NCBI GenBank assembly: GCA_948684385.1 | Contig: CAPQCU010000004.1 | Location: 1-51,221 of the forward strand | DNA: 51,221 nt | Direction: 5' to 3' | Source: an uncultured bacterium | GTDB taxonomy: Bacteria; Cyanobacteriota; Vampirovibrionia; Gastranaerophilales; Gastranaerophilaceae | Shown: piece by piece, positions 36,407-43,796 of the stretch | How positions within the stretch are numbered: position 1 is the stretch's first letter | How the letters are laid out: each line of letters starts with the position of its first letter | The notes under the pieces: generated by a model | What the model was told of the DNA's origin: nothing | The model's database searches: none | What the model saw: the letters and a program-made list of their open reading frames with translations, nothing else | Position numbers and translations under genes: made by a program

Positions 36407-37219
36407 ATGCAATCCGTTTAATCCTCTATATGCCATATTTGGAGAATATCCCCAGCTGTAGTTTTTATAAAGCGGTTCAATATATTTTTCTATACCTTCA
36501 CGGATAAATTGCATTTTATACCCGCTACCATGCCTGTTTAAATACTCAAGAAGAATTTCCGTCTGCGTATTTCCGCTTCCGCGCCCCAGACCGCAAAGAG
36601 AAGAGTCAACAACAATATCACGCTCAAGACTGTTAATAAATTTTATTGATAACCCCATTGAAAGCTGGATGTTATTGTGTGAATGAAATCCAATCTGAAT
36701 ATTCTTGTCCACAATTTCATCATACACCGGCAGAATTTTATCCAGATCTTCAGGAAACATAGAGCCGAAAGAGTCAACAATATAAACAGCATCAACTCCT
36801 ATAAAATTAGCTCTCCTGCAAAGATGTGCAAGCTCTTTTTCTTCATATTCTATTGTATTTGAAGCCTGCAAGAAAACTTTATATCCCTTGTTTTTGACAG
36901 CCTCAGCAGCAAACGAAATTTTATCCAAATCTTTTTTATAGAAAGCTATTCTGATAATGTTATTCTGACCGTGTTGAAGTTTTTCTATATCATACTTTCC
37001 ATAATCAAACATGAACGCGCATCCTGTTTGATTATTCGGCTGATTATAAAAAACACAATCAGGGCTTTGAGGAGCATCCTTAAGCCAACCGCATTCAATA
37101 ATATCAACTCCTGCAGAGCTTAAAGTGTCGAATATTCCTTGAATACGTTCTTTTCCGAAGCATCCGTTAACAACGTAAGCGCCGTCTCTTAAAGTACAAT
37201 CTAAAACCTTAATTCCCAT
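36392..37219 (-). CDS. HMGL-like (DRE-TIM) aldolase-domain protein
   Basis: A 275-aa TIM-barrel enzyme of the DRE-TIM metallolyase superfamily (HMG-CoA lyase, isopropylmalate synthase, 4-hydroxy-2-oxovalerate aldolase). Signature LDCTLRDGAYVVN (residues 6-18) holds the Asp that binds the metal; FHSHNNIQLS and the later GLGRGSGNTQTE are the other family blocks. Length suggests only the catalytic barrel, without the C-terminal communication domain. Such stand-alone versions sit in sugar or polysaccharide pathways in some genomes; the substrate is not known. No strong Shine-Dalgarno. Confidence 0.85.
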   Translation of the reverse strand: MGIKVLDCTLRDGAYVVNGCFGKERIQGIFDTLSSAGVDIIECGWLKDAPQSPDCVFYNQPNNQTGCAFMFDYGKYDIEKLQHGQNNIIRIAFYKKDLDKISFAAEAVKNKGYKVFLQASNTIEYEEKELAHLCRRANFIGVDAVYIVDSFGSMFPEDLDKILPVYDEIVDKNIQIGFHSHNNIQLSMGLSIKFINSLERDIVVDSSLCGLGRGSGNTQTEILLEYLNRHGSGYKMQFIREGIEKYIEPLYKNYSWGYSPNMAYRGLNGLHPTKS

Positions 37220-37282
37220 AACTTTACTCTGTTACATATTTTAACAAAAACAACAAACATACGCAATTTTTCGTTTAAAATA

Positions 37283-37312
37283 GACTTTATTATAATATAA
37301 GTGTGTAATAAG
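37283..37312 (+). promoter_or_regulatory. Shared promoter box upstream of the HEAT-repeat gene
   Basis: GACTTTATT followed by ATAATATAAGTGTGTAATAAG, matching 7012-7045 apart from a few bases of length change. TATAAT at 37291-37296 could be the -10. A GGGG Shine-Dalgarno follows. Confidence 0.5.
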
Positions 37313-37322
37313 GGGTGTTTTT

Positions 37323-38228
37323 ATGACAAATCCGATGATTAATCCTCAGCCGAATTATTCGGGCGTAACAATACAGATAGCAAACCCTGCGGTATATGCC
37401 GGGGTAGGAGTAAATGGAGCAGGGGTAAATGGAGGGGTGAATGGAGGGGTAAATCCTGCCTCCATTCCACAACCGCAGCAAGGGTTCGCAAACTGTCCTA
37501 TTACACAAAACTCAAACCCGTATGCGCAGCTTGACCCTGCTTATAATGCAGCTCCGGCGCCTCAAACACAAAGCCCTGCATATCCTCCGCAATATTATTT
37601 AAATAATTACAACTATCAGGGAGAAGGAGGAATTACAACAGGAGCCGGAAATAATTCTAAAGCAGACACACCAACTCCGGTACCGGAAACAACTGCCGGA
37701 AATAAAGAAATTTCAGCAAAAGAATACGAAGTAAAACCCGAAGAACCGCAGGATTTTACAAAATCTCAGTCAGTTATAAATGATTTAGATGCACGCGCGG
37801 CAGCAGAAGCCGAAGCAAAGAAAAACAGCACTCAAAAACGTGTAGTCGCGCTTACTGACGAATACATAAAATCACTCGAGAATTACTTAAATAATCCGAA
37901 CGATGAAATTCGTCTAATGGCATCAAAAGAAATCCTTACGCGTCTTGATGAAGACAAAGACCGTTTTGACGATGCTGCTTTGAATGCACTTCTAAACAAA
38001 ATGCTTCAAGACCCGTCAAAATTAATCCGCGTAGCGTCCTTGAGCGCATTTGCATCCCAACTTGCGAGCGGAAACGACTATACAGTAACACTTCTGCACA
38101 ACATCCAGCAAAATCCGAATGCAGACAAAGAAGATGTTTTGCAGGCAGCAGATATATTATTAAAAATGTCAGCAGGAACAGAAGTAAAGAATATTCCAAA
38201 CCCTGCAGTTAAAGAAGAAGGTAAATAA
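37323..38228 (+). CDS. HEAT-like repeat protein with Gly-Val-Asn-rich N-terminus
   Basis: A 301-aa protein, family unknown. Residues about 26-45 are GVN repeats encoded by a 12-bp DNA repeat (37399-37454). About 50-130 are Pro/Gln/Asn-rich and disordered. About 165-295 look like HEAT-type helical pairs (NPNDEIRLMASKEILTRL, DPSKLIRVASLSAFASQL, NADKEDVLQAADILLKM). No signal peptide. AAGGGGTG gives the start. It overlaps the next gene by one base (TAATG), so the two are coupled. Confidence 0.72.
   Translation: MTNPMINPQPNYSGVTIQIANPAVYAGVGVNGAGVNGGVNGGVNPASIPQPQQGFANCPITQNSNPYAQLDPAYNAAPAPQTQSPAYPPQYYLNNYNYQGEGGITTGAGNNSKADTPTPVPETTAGNKEISAKEYEVKPEEPQDFTKSQSVINDLDARAAAEAEAKKNSTQKRVVALTDEYIKSLENYLNNPNDEIRLMASKEILTRLDEDKDRFDDAALNALLNKMLQDPSKLIRVASLSAFASQLASGNDYTVTLLHNIQQNPNADKEDVLQAADILLKMSAGTEVKNIPNPAVKEEGK
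37399..37454 (+). repeat. In-frame 12-bp GGGGTAAATGGA tandem repeat
   Basis: Four to five imperfect units of GGGGTAAATGGA, encoding Gly-Val-Asn-Gly. The word is the same as the dispersed non-coding repeat end. Confidence 0.85.
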
Positions 38229-38665
38229 TGGGAATAGTGGGAAAAATCGTATGTAAAACAGTCGGCGTTGCAGGAATGAGCGCTGTTCTTTACGATGCGG
38301 TTTCACGCTCACGCGCGCAGTCAAAAAGGACTTCACAGCAATTTGATGCAGACTTTTTCGAAAAAGTTCACGCAGATACCCGCACAACAGCAACAGAAAG
38401 CCCGCTAACTTCTGCAATGCAGAAGAAAGTTGCAAACTGGCGTATGAATAACCCGATTGTTTCTATGTCAGGAAAAATCAAAGGCGGAACAAGCGGTTTC
38501 CTTAGCTCATTAGGCGACAACCTCGTACCTGCTGCAACAGCTTCGCTGGCTCTTGCAGGCAAAGGTTTCTGGGCAAAACTCGGAGCATGGGGAACAGTTG
38601 GATACGGATTGTTTGTAGTTGCACGCGAAGGATTTGGACTTTCTAAAAAATCGCCGATAGATTAA
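38228..38665 (+). CDS. Hypothetical protein, possible C-terminal membrane segments
   Basis: A 145-aa basic protein. N-terminal ~28 residues are weakly hydrophobic (GIVGKIVCKTVGVAGMSAVLYDAV) and the C-terminal third (about 95-140, NLVPAATASLALAGKGFWAKLGAWGTVGYGLFVVARE) is Gly/Ala-rich and could enter a membrane. Not recognised. Translationally coupled to the HEAT-repeat gene. Its stop overlaps the convergent 97-aa gene by 4 bp. Confidence 0.62.
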   Translation: MGIVGKIVCKTVGVAGMSAVLYDAVSRSRAQSKRTSQQFDADFFEKVHADTRTTATESPLTSAMQKKVANWRMNNPIVSMSGKIKGGTSGFLSSLGDNLVPAATASLALAGKGFWAKLGAWGTVGYGLFVVAREGFGLSKKSPID

Positions 38666-38952
38666 GCAACATTATTCTTTGGTTTGTGAAGCAGGTTGAA
38701 CCCTGATTTGTACAGAAGCTTAGGGCAGATAAACATCATCGTAACTAATCCGGCGCCAAGTCCGAAAAGACCTGCATTTTTCCACGTAGCAGTGTAGCTC
38801 CTTGCAACAACTGTTGTTACAACTCCTGCTGCAGCAGAGATACCGCCGGCATTAAGAACAGCAAGTTTCTTTTCAAACGCTCTGTTTAATGAATAAATCG
38901 GTTTCCCCTTGCAATTCGTCCCCGGGGAATAGGGCGTTACAGGCTGAATCAT
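38662..38952 (-). CDS. Small two-helix membrane protein, unknown
   Basis: A 96-aa protein from the ATG at 38952 with two probable membrane helices (about 34-54, LNAGGISAAAGVVTTVVA, and 60-80, GLFGLGAGLVTMMFICP). Not recognised. Its Ala/Gly-rich character resembles the C-terminus of the convergent 145-aa protein. Start uncertain: no Shine-Dalgarno, and a GTG at 38958 is also open. Confidence 0.5.
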   Translation of the reverse strand: MIQPVTPYSPGTNCKGKPIYSLNRAFEKKLAVLNAGGISAAAGVVTTVVARSYTATWKNAGLFGLGAGLVTMMFICPKLLYKSGFNLLHKPKNNVA

Positions 38953-39166
38953 AATCACACACTTTCTTATCTCTTAAACACGTACACATGATAGCGCAAA
39001 GTTATTCAAAAGTAACTTATACTAAAGTATGATTTATAAGGTGTAAAACAGACACTATACGCGGGATTACAGCTTTTTTTGACTTTCAAAATATTATAAT
39101 TAATCATCCATATAGATGTATTCAAATTTGAAAACATCTGTCACAATACATTTGTGAGAATATATT
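38953..39166. other. Intergenic region between divergent genes
   Basis: 214 bp, A/T-rich. It holds a TATAAT (about 39097-39102) but no well-spaced -35, and an inverted repeat AAGTTATTCAAAAGTAACTT (39000-39019). No sigma-28-like box upstream of the FliJ-like gene was found. Nothing coding is seen. Confidence 0.45.
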
Positions 39167-39652
39167 ATGCCCTTTGTCTATAGACTTCAAAAAGTACTGG
39201 ATTTTCGTATAAGAGAAAAAGAAGCACAGCTGATTGTTGTTCAAAAAGCACAGCAGGATGTGTATATAGCAGAGGAAAATATTCGAAAAAACGAAGCGGA
39301 AATCCGGCAGACAATTCAAAATAAGCGGACAGCAGATTTCAGAATGATGGAATACTATGACAACTACCTCCATCACCTCTGGGATAAAGCAGAAGCTCTT
39401 GAGCAGGAACGCAGAAGAGTTCAGGCAATTCTTGAGCAGGAACAGCAAGAACTGGTAAGGCGCGAGCAAGCAGTTAAAGTTGTTGAAAAACACAAAGAAA
39501 AACAAAGAGAAGCTTATATTGAAGAACAAAAAGCCATAGAGCTCAAACAGTTTTCCGAAATCGGCGTGCAAAGATTTTTTATCCACGCAAGAGAAGAAGC
39601 CGAAGAAGCAGAACTTATGGAACAATTAAGAAATTTGGAGAATGAACAATGA
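39167..39652 (+). CDS. FliJ-like coiled-coil protein (second copy)
   Basis: A 161-aa protein, almost entirely coiled coil. It starts MPFVYRLQKVLDFRIREKEAQ, the typical FliJ opening, also seen in the other FliJ here (FKFRLQVVLDMREKELEE, 47241). FliJ is a soluble stalk/chaperone of the flagellar export ATPase. The stop overlaps the next start (ATGA). It heads the plus-strand module FliJ-like, FliK-like, rod/hook. Confidence 0.82.
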   Translation: MPFVYRLQKVLDFRIREKEAQLIVVQKAQQDVYIAEENIRKNEAEIRQTIQNKRTADFRMMEYYDNYLHHLWDKAEALEQERRRVQAILEQEQQELVRREQAVKVVEKHKEKQREAYIEEQKAIELKQFSEIGVQRFFIHAREEAEEAELMEQLRNLENEQ

Positions 39653-40635
39653 ATATAGACGTCAGCTCAAAACTTACTTCAAGCAGCATGTCATCAACAA
39701 CATCTTCATCAAGAAACAGCAGTAGCTCTGCAAGTTTCTCCGATGAACTTACAAACCTCTCTTCAAAACAAAATATCGAAGAAACTACAGAAACCGAAGA
39801 TATCGGAGAAGTGATTGACGGACTTGAAAGTGCAGTCGCAGAAGTAAACGAAAAACTCAACCAGACAGATGAGAACACTGACGGAGAGCTAAAGGATGGC
39901 GCTGTTTCTGACGATAATATGATTAAAAACGAGGATAACGGCTTGATTAACAACGAAATGAATGTTCAGGAACTCAAAGACGCGCTTGCTTTTCAGATGA
40001 ACGCAAGCATGAACTTTAACAGCAACGGTCAGCCGTTTTCTGATTTTATGAACAACGGACAAACTTCACAACTTAAAACTACACAAGCAGAGCTTGCAGA
40101 AGAAAACGCAATTCTCTCTACTATGGAAGAAAACCTTGCAATAGCAGAGCGAAATAAAGCCATGGCTGTTAAAACGGTTATGAACAGCGAAGGAGTTAAA
40201 AAAGTCGACACAAACTCAAATATAACAGTCGAAACTGTTGTTAAATTTGACGAAATTCTCGTAAGCAAAGCTGATGTTGATTTCTTTACAAACCTTGTTG
40301 AAAACGGTTCAGCTGTAATGACGCACGAAACCGCTAAATCAGCAGGCGTTTCCAAAACTCTTGCAGACATGATTGCCAAATCAATGAAAGATAATCAGCC
40401 AATAAGAATAAATTTTGACAATGATATTTCTGTCATTATAAAGATAGGTAGAGACGGAAAGATTTCAGCAGACTTCCTTCCAAGCTCACAGGTTGCAGAA
40501 GCTTACCTGAAAGAAAACCTCCCGCTTTTGAAACAAAAGTTTGATGATAATAATCTTGAATACGATTCATTGAACCACAGGCAGAGAAAGCAGGACGAGA
40601 AAGAAGACCAAAAGAAGGGGCGCAAAGATGAATGA
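39649..40635 (+). CDS. FliK-like hook-length-control protein (second copy)
   Basis: A 328-aa protein. The first ~90 residues are Ser/Thr/Glu-rich and disordered. A C-terminal part (about 245-305, DNQPIRINFDNDISVIIKIGRDGKISADFLPSS...LKENLPLLKQKFDDNNLEYDSL) resembles the FliK C-terminal domain that switches export specificity. Overall similarity to the FliK at 46796 is low, so the call rests on that domain and on its place between FliJ-like and rod/hook genes. It ends in a charged tail and overlaps the next gene by 8 bp. Confidence 0.65.
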   Translation: MNIDVSSKLTSSSMSSTTSSSRNSSSSASFSDELTNLSSKQNIEETTETEDIGEVIDGLESAVAEVNEKLNQTDENTDGELKDGAVSDDNMIKNEDNGLINNEMNVQELKDALAFQMNASMNFNSNGQPFSDFMNNGQTSQLKTTQAELAEENAILSTMEENLAIAERNKAMAVKTVMNSEGVKKVDTNSNITVETVVKFDEILVSKADVDFFTNLVENGSAVMTHETAKSAGVSKTLADMIAKSMKDNQPIRINFDNDISVIIKIGRDGKISADFLPSSQVAEAYLKENLPLLKQKFDDNNLEYDSLNHRQRKQDEKEDQKKGRKDE

Positions 40636-41464
40636 TTTGTACACCACAGCGATAAATACCCAGAAAGCAACCGTTCAATGGATGGATGTGCTCGCTGACA
40701 ACCTTACAAATGTTTACACTCCGGGGTTTAGAGAAAACAAAGTAACTTTCAAAACTTTTCTCGGCGGAGCCGTAATCGACAACCACGTAAAAAACGTAGG
40801 TCAGGGTAAATCAACTCCCGGTACTTCAAACGAAAACTTGTTCTTTGAAGGCAGCGGTTATTTTATGCTGAGAAGTCCTGACGGTAATGTTCAGTACACA
40901 CGCTTAGGCGAATTTACATTCGACTCCGAAGGCGTTTACAGAGCAAAAAACGGTGCAACTGTTCAAGGCTACATACTGAACGACAAAGGTGAAATCATGT
41001 CAGGTACAAAATCAATAAGTGCTGACCTGTACGAAGAAACCGCACTTAAAGGCGGAGCCTTAAGCGTTCCTACAACAAACATCAAGCTCTGGATAGACCC
41101 GAATAACGGTAAATTCTTAGGCAAATACGACGAATGGGAAATCAAGAACGACGGCACAATTTACGGTAAAGCTGACGGCGGAAACCGTTCAGTACCTTTA
41201 TACAAAATTGCAACAGCTAATTTCCACAATCCAAACGGGCTATTTGAGCTTAAAGACGGTTTATTTATTGAAACAGCTGAGTCCGGAAAACCTGTAATAG
41301 GACGCGGTGAAATACGTTCAGGACTTTTAGAGCAGGCAAATACAGATTTTAAAGCAAACATGTCTGATTATCAGCAGGCAAAAGTTCAAATGGAGCTTGT
41401 AAACGCTTTGATTAAGTCAAACAAAGACCTGTTACAATCAGCAATGGAAATGGCAACCCAATAG
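40628..41464 (+). CDS. Flagellar rod/hook protein of the FlgE/FlgF/FlgG family
   Basis: A 278-aa protein. N-terminus NTQKATVQWMDVLADNLTNVYTPGFRENKVTFKTFLGG is the rod/hook signature; FEGSGYFMLRSPDGNVQYTRLGEFTFDSEG is the D1 domain; the C-terminal helix (SDYQQAKVQMELVNALIKSNKDLLQSAMEMATQ) pairs with the N-terminal one in the assembled axis. Length fits FlgF or FlgG better than FlgE. A hairpin repeat copy begins right after the stop codon. Confidence 0.88.
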   Translation: MNDLYTTAINTQKATVQWMDVLADNLTNVYTPGFRENKVTFKTFLGGAVIDNHVKNVGQGKSTPGTSNENLFFEGSGYFMLRSPDGNVQYTRLGEFTFDSEGVYRAKNGATVQGYILNDKGEIMSGTKSISADLYEETALKGGALSVPTTNIKLWIDPNNGKFLGKYDEWEIKNDGTIYGKADGGNRSVPLYKIATANFHNPNGLFELKDGLFIETAESGKPVIGRGEIRSGLLEQANTDFKANMSDYQQAKVQMELVNALIKSNKDLLQSAMEMATQ

Positions 41465-41466
41465 AA

Positions 41467-41566
41467 TGCGGCAGCCGGTGTGAAGTCCGAATTCAGCGCC
41501 GGTGAGGCGGTGAACAGAGGACGAAACACTACGACGCCGCCGTAGCAATCTTTGATTGCACAGGCG
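41467..41566 (+). repeat. Hairpin repeat element, copy C (after rod/hook gene)
   Basis: This 100-bp element is on the plus strand, in the same sense relative to its upstream gene as copies A and B are to rRNA. It starts TGCGGCAGCCGGTG, contains GACGAAACACTACGA, and ends with the hairpin GCAATC-TTT-GATTGC (41545-41559) and ACAGGCG. The hairpin stem differs from those of A and B but pairs fully. It begins 3 bp after the stop codon and would be in the mRNA 3' end. G/C content is well above its surroundings. Confidence 0.82.
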
Positions 41567-41569
41567 GAA

Positions 41570-41607
41570 GGGGTAAATAAAGGGGTAAATGAAGGGGGTT
41601 GGTAAGT
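41570..41607 (+). repeat. GGGGTAAATG 12-bp tandem and its conserved flank
   Basis: GGGGTAAATAAA then GGGGTAAATGAAG, followed by GGGTTGGTAAGT. The second part is the reverse complement of 32988-33011 with one extra G. It directly follows the hairpin repeat, so two repeat families adjoin here. Confidence 0.75.
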
Positions 41608-41809
41608 AAAACGACAAGCCTGATACATATACCCCTGCCCACACATAAACAATATAGCTGGTAGATAATATAACAAGTCCAATACATTTTCCCCAAAAAT
41701 TTTTAATAGTTAAACTCCGTTTTATAAAGGGATTAAGGGATGCTTTAATCTCTTTTTTATTTGAAAAAAATAAAAATAATACATTCAGTCGATGTTTTAT
41801 AACATTGTG
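41608..41809. other. A/T-rich intergenic stretch
   Basis: No gene is seen. It contains CCAATACATTTTCCCC (41679-41694), a degenerate repeat end, and a related CATATACCCC end (near 41626-41635). A short inverted repeat, AAGGGATTAAGGGATGCTTTAATCTCTTTTTT (about 41727-41758, imperfect), could be a weak terminator for the rod/hook transcript. Confidence 0.4.
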
Positions 41810-41836
41810 TAAAGATTTTGAAAATTATGTCGATAA
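41810..41836 (+). promoter_or_regulatory. Sigma-28 (FliA)-type promoter
   Basis: TAAAGATT (41810-41817), 11 bp, GTCGATAA (41829-41836): 14 of 16 matches to the FliA consensus. It drives the 80-aa NPF-repeat gene 60 bp downstream. Confidence 0.8.
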
Positions 41837-41896
41837 AATAATTGACTTAAGAAAAAAAAACATTAAAACCATATTCAAGAAAGGTGTTTAACTAAT

Positions 41897-42139
41897 ATGG
41901 CAGAAATTGTAAATTTTTTATCAAGAGCACTGACTTCAAACCCGCTTGTACAAACAACATCGGTTTCTCAAACCAGCAGAAACTCAAACCCGTTTGCTCA
42001 GAGCGGAGGCAACCCTTTTGTAAGTTCAAACCCGTTTGCTAACTACGGACAAAATAAACCCGTCGCCGGCGGATATTTTGCCGGTTATTACAATAACCAG
42101 CCGAATATTGTCGGAAGACGTCTCTTTATAGAGGTATAG
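41897..42139 (+). CDS. Small protein with repeated Asn-Pro-Phe motifs
   Basis: An 80-aa protein, not recognised. Residues about 25-50 carry three NPF motifs and there is an earlier NPL (SNPLVQ, SNPFAQ, GNPFVS, SNPFAN), in a Ser/Asn/Gln-rich, disordered context. The C-terminus is Tyr/Gly-rich (GGYFAGYYNNQPN). No signal peptide. NPF tripeptides are known ligands of eukaryotic EH domains; whether that matters here is unknown. Sigma-28-type promoter and own terminator make it a single late-flagellar-type unit. AAAGGTG gives the start. Confidence 0.7.
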   Translation: MAEIVNFLSRALTSNPLVQTTSVSQTSRNSNPFAQSGGNPFVSSNPFANYGQNKPVAGGYFAGYYNNQPNIVGRRLFIEV

Positions 42140-42170
42140 ACTCAAAAATATACCCGATTTATCCCCACCC

Positions 42171-42206
42171 AAAAGGCGCGCAAAAAATTTTGCGCGCCTT
42201 TTTTAA
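42171..42206 (+). terminator. Strong terminator of the NPF-repeat gene
   Basis: A perfect 15-bp stem, AAAAGGCGCGCAAAA with its complement (42171-42185 and 42188-42202), followed by T. It lies 31 nt after the stop. Confidence 0.92.
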
Positions 42207-42220
42207 AATACAAAAGAAAA

Positions 42221-42239
42221 AGGATGCTAAAAGCATCCT
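42221..42239 (-). terminator. Terminator of the yggS-sepF transcript
   Basis: AGGATGCT-TTT-AGCATCCT on the minus strand, then TTTTCTTTT. It lies 94 nt after the sepF stop codon. Confidence 0.8.
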
Positions 42240-42332
42240 GAAAATCCAACTATCACAAATCAATATATTATTTAAATTTTTTCACACTTCTATCAAAAGT
42301 GTACCGGGTTAATTATTACCCTTCCCCCTCCA

Positions 42333-42854
42333 TTAAAGTGGCTTGTTCCACAAAGCTTCTGAAAATTTGCTCTGTAAAGCGCCATTTTCTACTGATAAAG
42401 AAACATTGCTCGGAGTGAAAATGAACACCATATCGCTGATTTTTTGAGCAGTTCCGTTCAAAGCATGAGCAGCACCGCAAACAAAATCGATTGTTCTTTG
42501 AGACTGTTCTTTATCTAACAAATCTAAATGAAGAATAACTGTTTTCTTATCGATTAATTTTTTAACAATCTGAGCTGATTCTGAGAAAGAACGAGGTTCA
42601 ATCACAGTAACTTCGCCTGATTTGTATGAATTTGGGTGAGAAACAACTTTTGATTCTCTTTCAAAAGAACGTTCAGGTTTGCTAACTCTTGTACCATACA
42701 TAGAATCAATATCTCTATTTAGAGCTAAAGTTCCTTCAGTTTCGTATCCGTCATCGCCGTCTACTAAATCCATGAATGCGTCGTCTTCGCCACCTTCGTT
42801 AAAACTTTTAGTAAAAAAGTTTACAAATCCTTTTAATCCTTCTGATAATGCCAT
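42333..42854 (-). CDS. sepF: Cell division protein SepF
   Basis: A 173-aa FtsZ-ring membrane tether. An N-terminal amphipathic helix (MALSEGLKGFVNFFTKSF) binds the membrane, an acidic linker follows (about 20-75), and the C-terminal SepF domain (about 80-165) shows VTVIEPRSFSESAQIVKKLIDKKTVILHLDLLDKEQSQRTIDFVCGAAHALNG. GGAGGAGA sets the start. It follows yggS by 21 bp, the usual order in Firmicutes and cyanobacteria. Confidence 0.95.
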   Translation of the reverse strand: MALSEGLKGFVNFFTKSFNEGGEDDAFMDLVDGDDGYETEGTLALNRDIDSMYGTRVSKPERSFERESKVVSHPNSYKSGEVTVIEPRSFSESAQIVKKLIDKKTVILHLDLLDKEQSQRTIDFVCGAAHALNGTAQKISDMVFIFTPSNVSLSVENGALQSKFSEALWNKPL

Positions 42855-42875
42855 TTCTCCTCCAATATTTATAAC

Positions 42876-43580
42876 TTACTTAAATAACTTTCTGCCTATT
42901 CTGATAATTGTTGCACCTTCTGTGAGTGCTATTTTGTAATCGTTACTCATCCCCATTGACAGTTCCGGTAAAGTAACGTTGAATTCTTTTTCAAGCTCAT
43001 CTCTGAACTCTCTTACGTCTTTAAACAATCGCTTAAGCTCATCCTCTTCTGCTTCAAGAGGCGCCATATTCATTAAACCGATAACTTCTAAGCCTTCGAG
43101 TTTAATAATCTCTGCAAACTCACTTTTAAGCTCCTCTTTGCTGTAACCCGATTTCTGTTCTTCCCCTGCATTATTTATCTGTAATAAAACTTTCTCTCTC
43201 TTATTTAAACGGCAGGCTGCTTCTGATATGGTTTTTGCAATCTTTAATGAATCTACAGAATGAATTACATCAAAATGCTGCACTACTTTTTCAGCTTTAT
43301 TAGATTGAAGATGACCGATGAAGTGGAATGTTGAATTTTTTCTAAGCTCTTCGGGAAGTTTCTTTATCTTTTCAATAGCGTCAAGCGCTCTTGACTCTCC
43401 AAAGTCCCGTATTCCTGCTTCATACCCTGCAAGTATTGCATCCAATCCAAAATACTTGGTTACTGCGATTATTTTAACGTTATAATGTGCGATATTTGTT
43501 TGAATTTCTTGAAGATTTGTTTTTACAAGCGAACGGTCGATTTTAATATCTTCACCCCAGTCGTTAGATTGTATTAACAT
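42876..43580 (-). CDS. yggS: YggS-family PLP-binding protein
   Basis: A 234-aa PLP homeostasis protein. The fold-type III barrel shows VKIIAVTKYFG with the PLP-binding Lys, FGESRALDA, FHFIGHLQSNKAEKVV, VLLQINNAGEEQKSGY and LSMGMSNDYKIALTEGATIIRIG. The ATG at 43580 is chosen, with GAGG 9-12 nt upstream; a TTG at 43589 is also open. TATAAT (43598-43603) lies about 18 nt upstream of the start. The region further upstream is crowded with CATG words (43616-43788). Confidence 0.93.
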   Translation of the reverse strand: MLIQSNDWGEDIKIDRSLVKTNLQEIQTNIAHYNVKIIAVTKYFGLDAILAGYEAGIRDFGESRALDAIEKIKKLPEELRKNSTFHFIGHLQSNKAEKVVQHFDVIHSVDSLKIAKTISEAACRLNKREKVLLQINNAGEEQKSGYSKEELKSEFAEIIKLEGLEVIGLMNMAPLEAEEDELKRLFKDVREFRDELEKEFNVTLPELSMGMSNDYKIALTEGATIIRIGRKLFK

Positions 43581-43615
43581 TTCCCTCAATCCTCTATTGT
43601 ATTATATACCATACT

Positions 43616-43788
43616 CATGAGCTGTTCAAGAGTGTGTTTGTAACAACTTATCTGCATTTCCCAAACATGCCGAAACCCATGTTTCACATGGATTTCAACC
43701 ATGTCTAGAATATTAAGTTTTGTTAAGTTGCCATGTTTTTGTTAACAATTTGACATGAAATATCATGATTTTTTGTTAATCGGGCATG
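43616..43788. promoter_or_regulatory. CATG-rich intergenic region upstream of yggS-sepF
   Basis: Nine CATG tetramers occur in 173 bp (starts 43616, 43666, 43678, 43687, 43700, 43732, 43754, 43764, 43785), where about 0.7 are expected by chance. Several sit in larger palindromes, such as GGGCATGCCC (43782-43791). TTGTTAA words flank some of them. It covers the region upstream of the yggS promoter and downstream of flgE, so it could be a multi-site operator. No binding protein is known. Confidence 0.55.
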
Positions 43789-43796
43789 CCCTTAAA

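Noticed and set aside
37399..37454. CRISPR or regulatory iterons
   Set aside because: The units are 12 bp, contiguous and in frame with a well-supported gene.
41467..41566. Cobalamin-riboswitch or group II intron fragment
   Set aside because: AGCCGGTGTGAAGTCCG looks a little like parts of both, but the rest of either consensus is missing, the element is only ~100 bp, and it follows a gene rather than preceding one.
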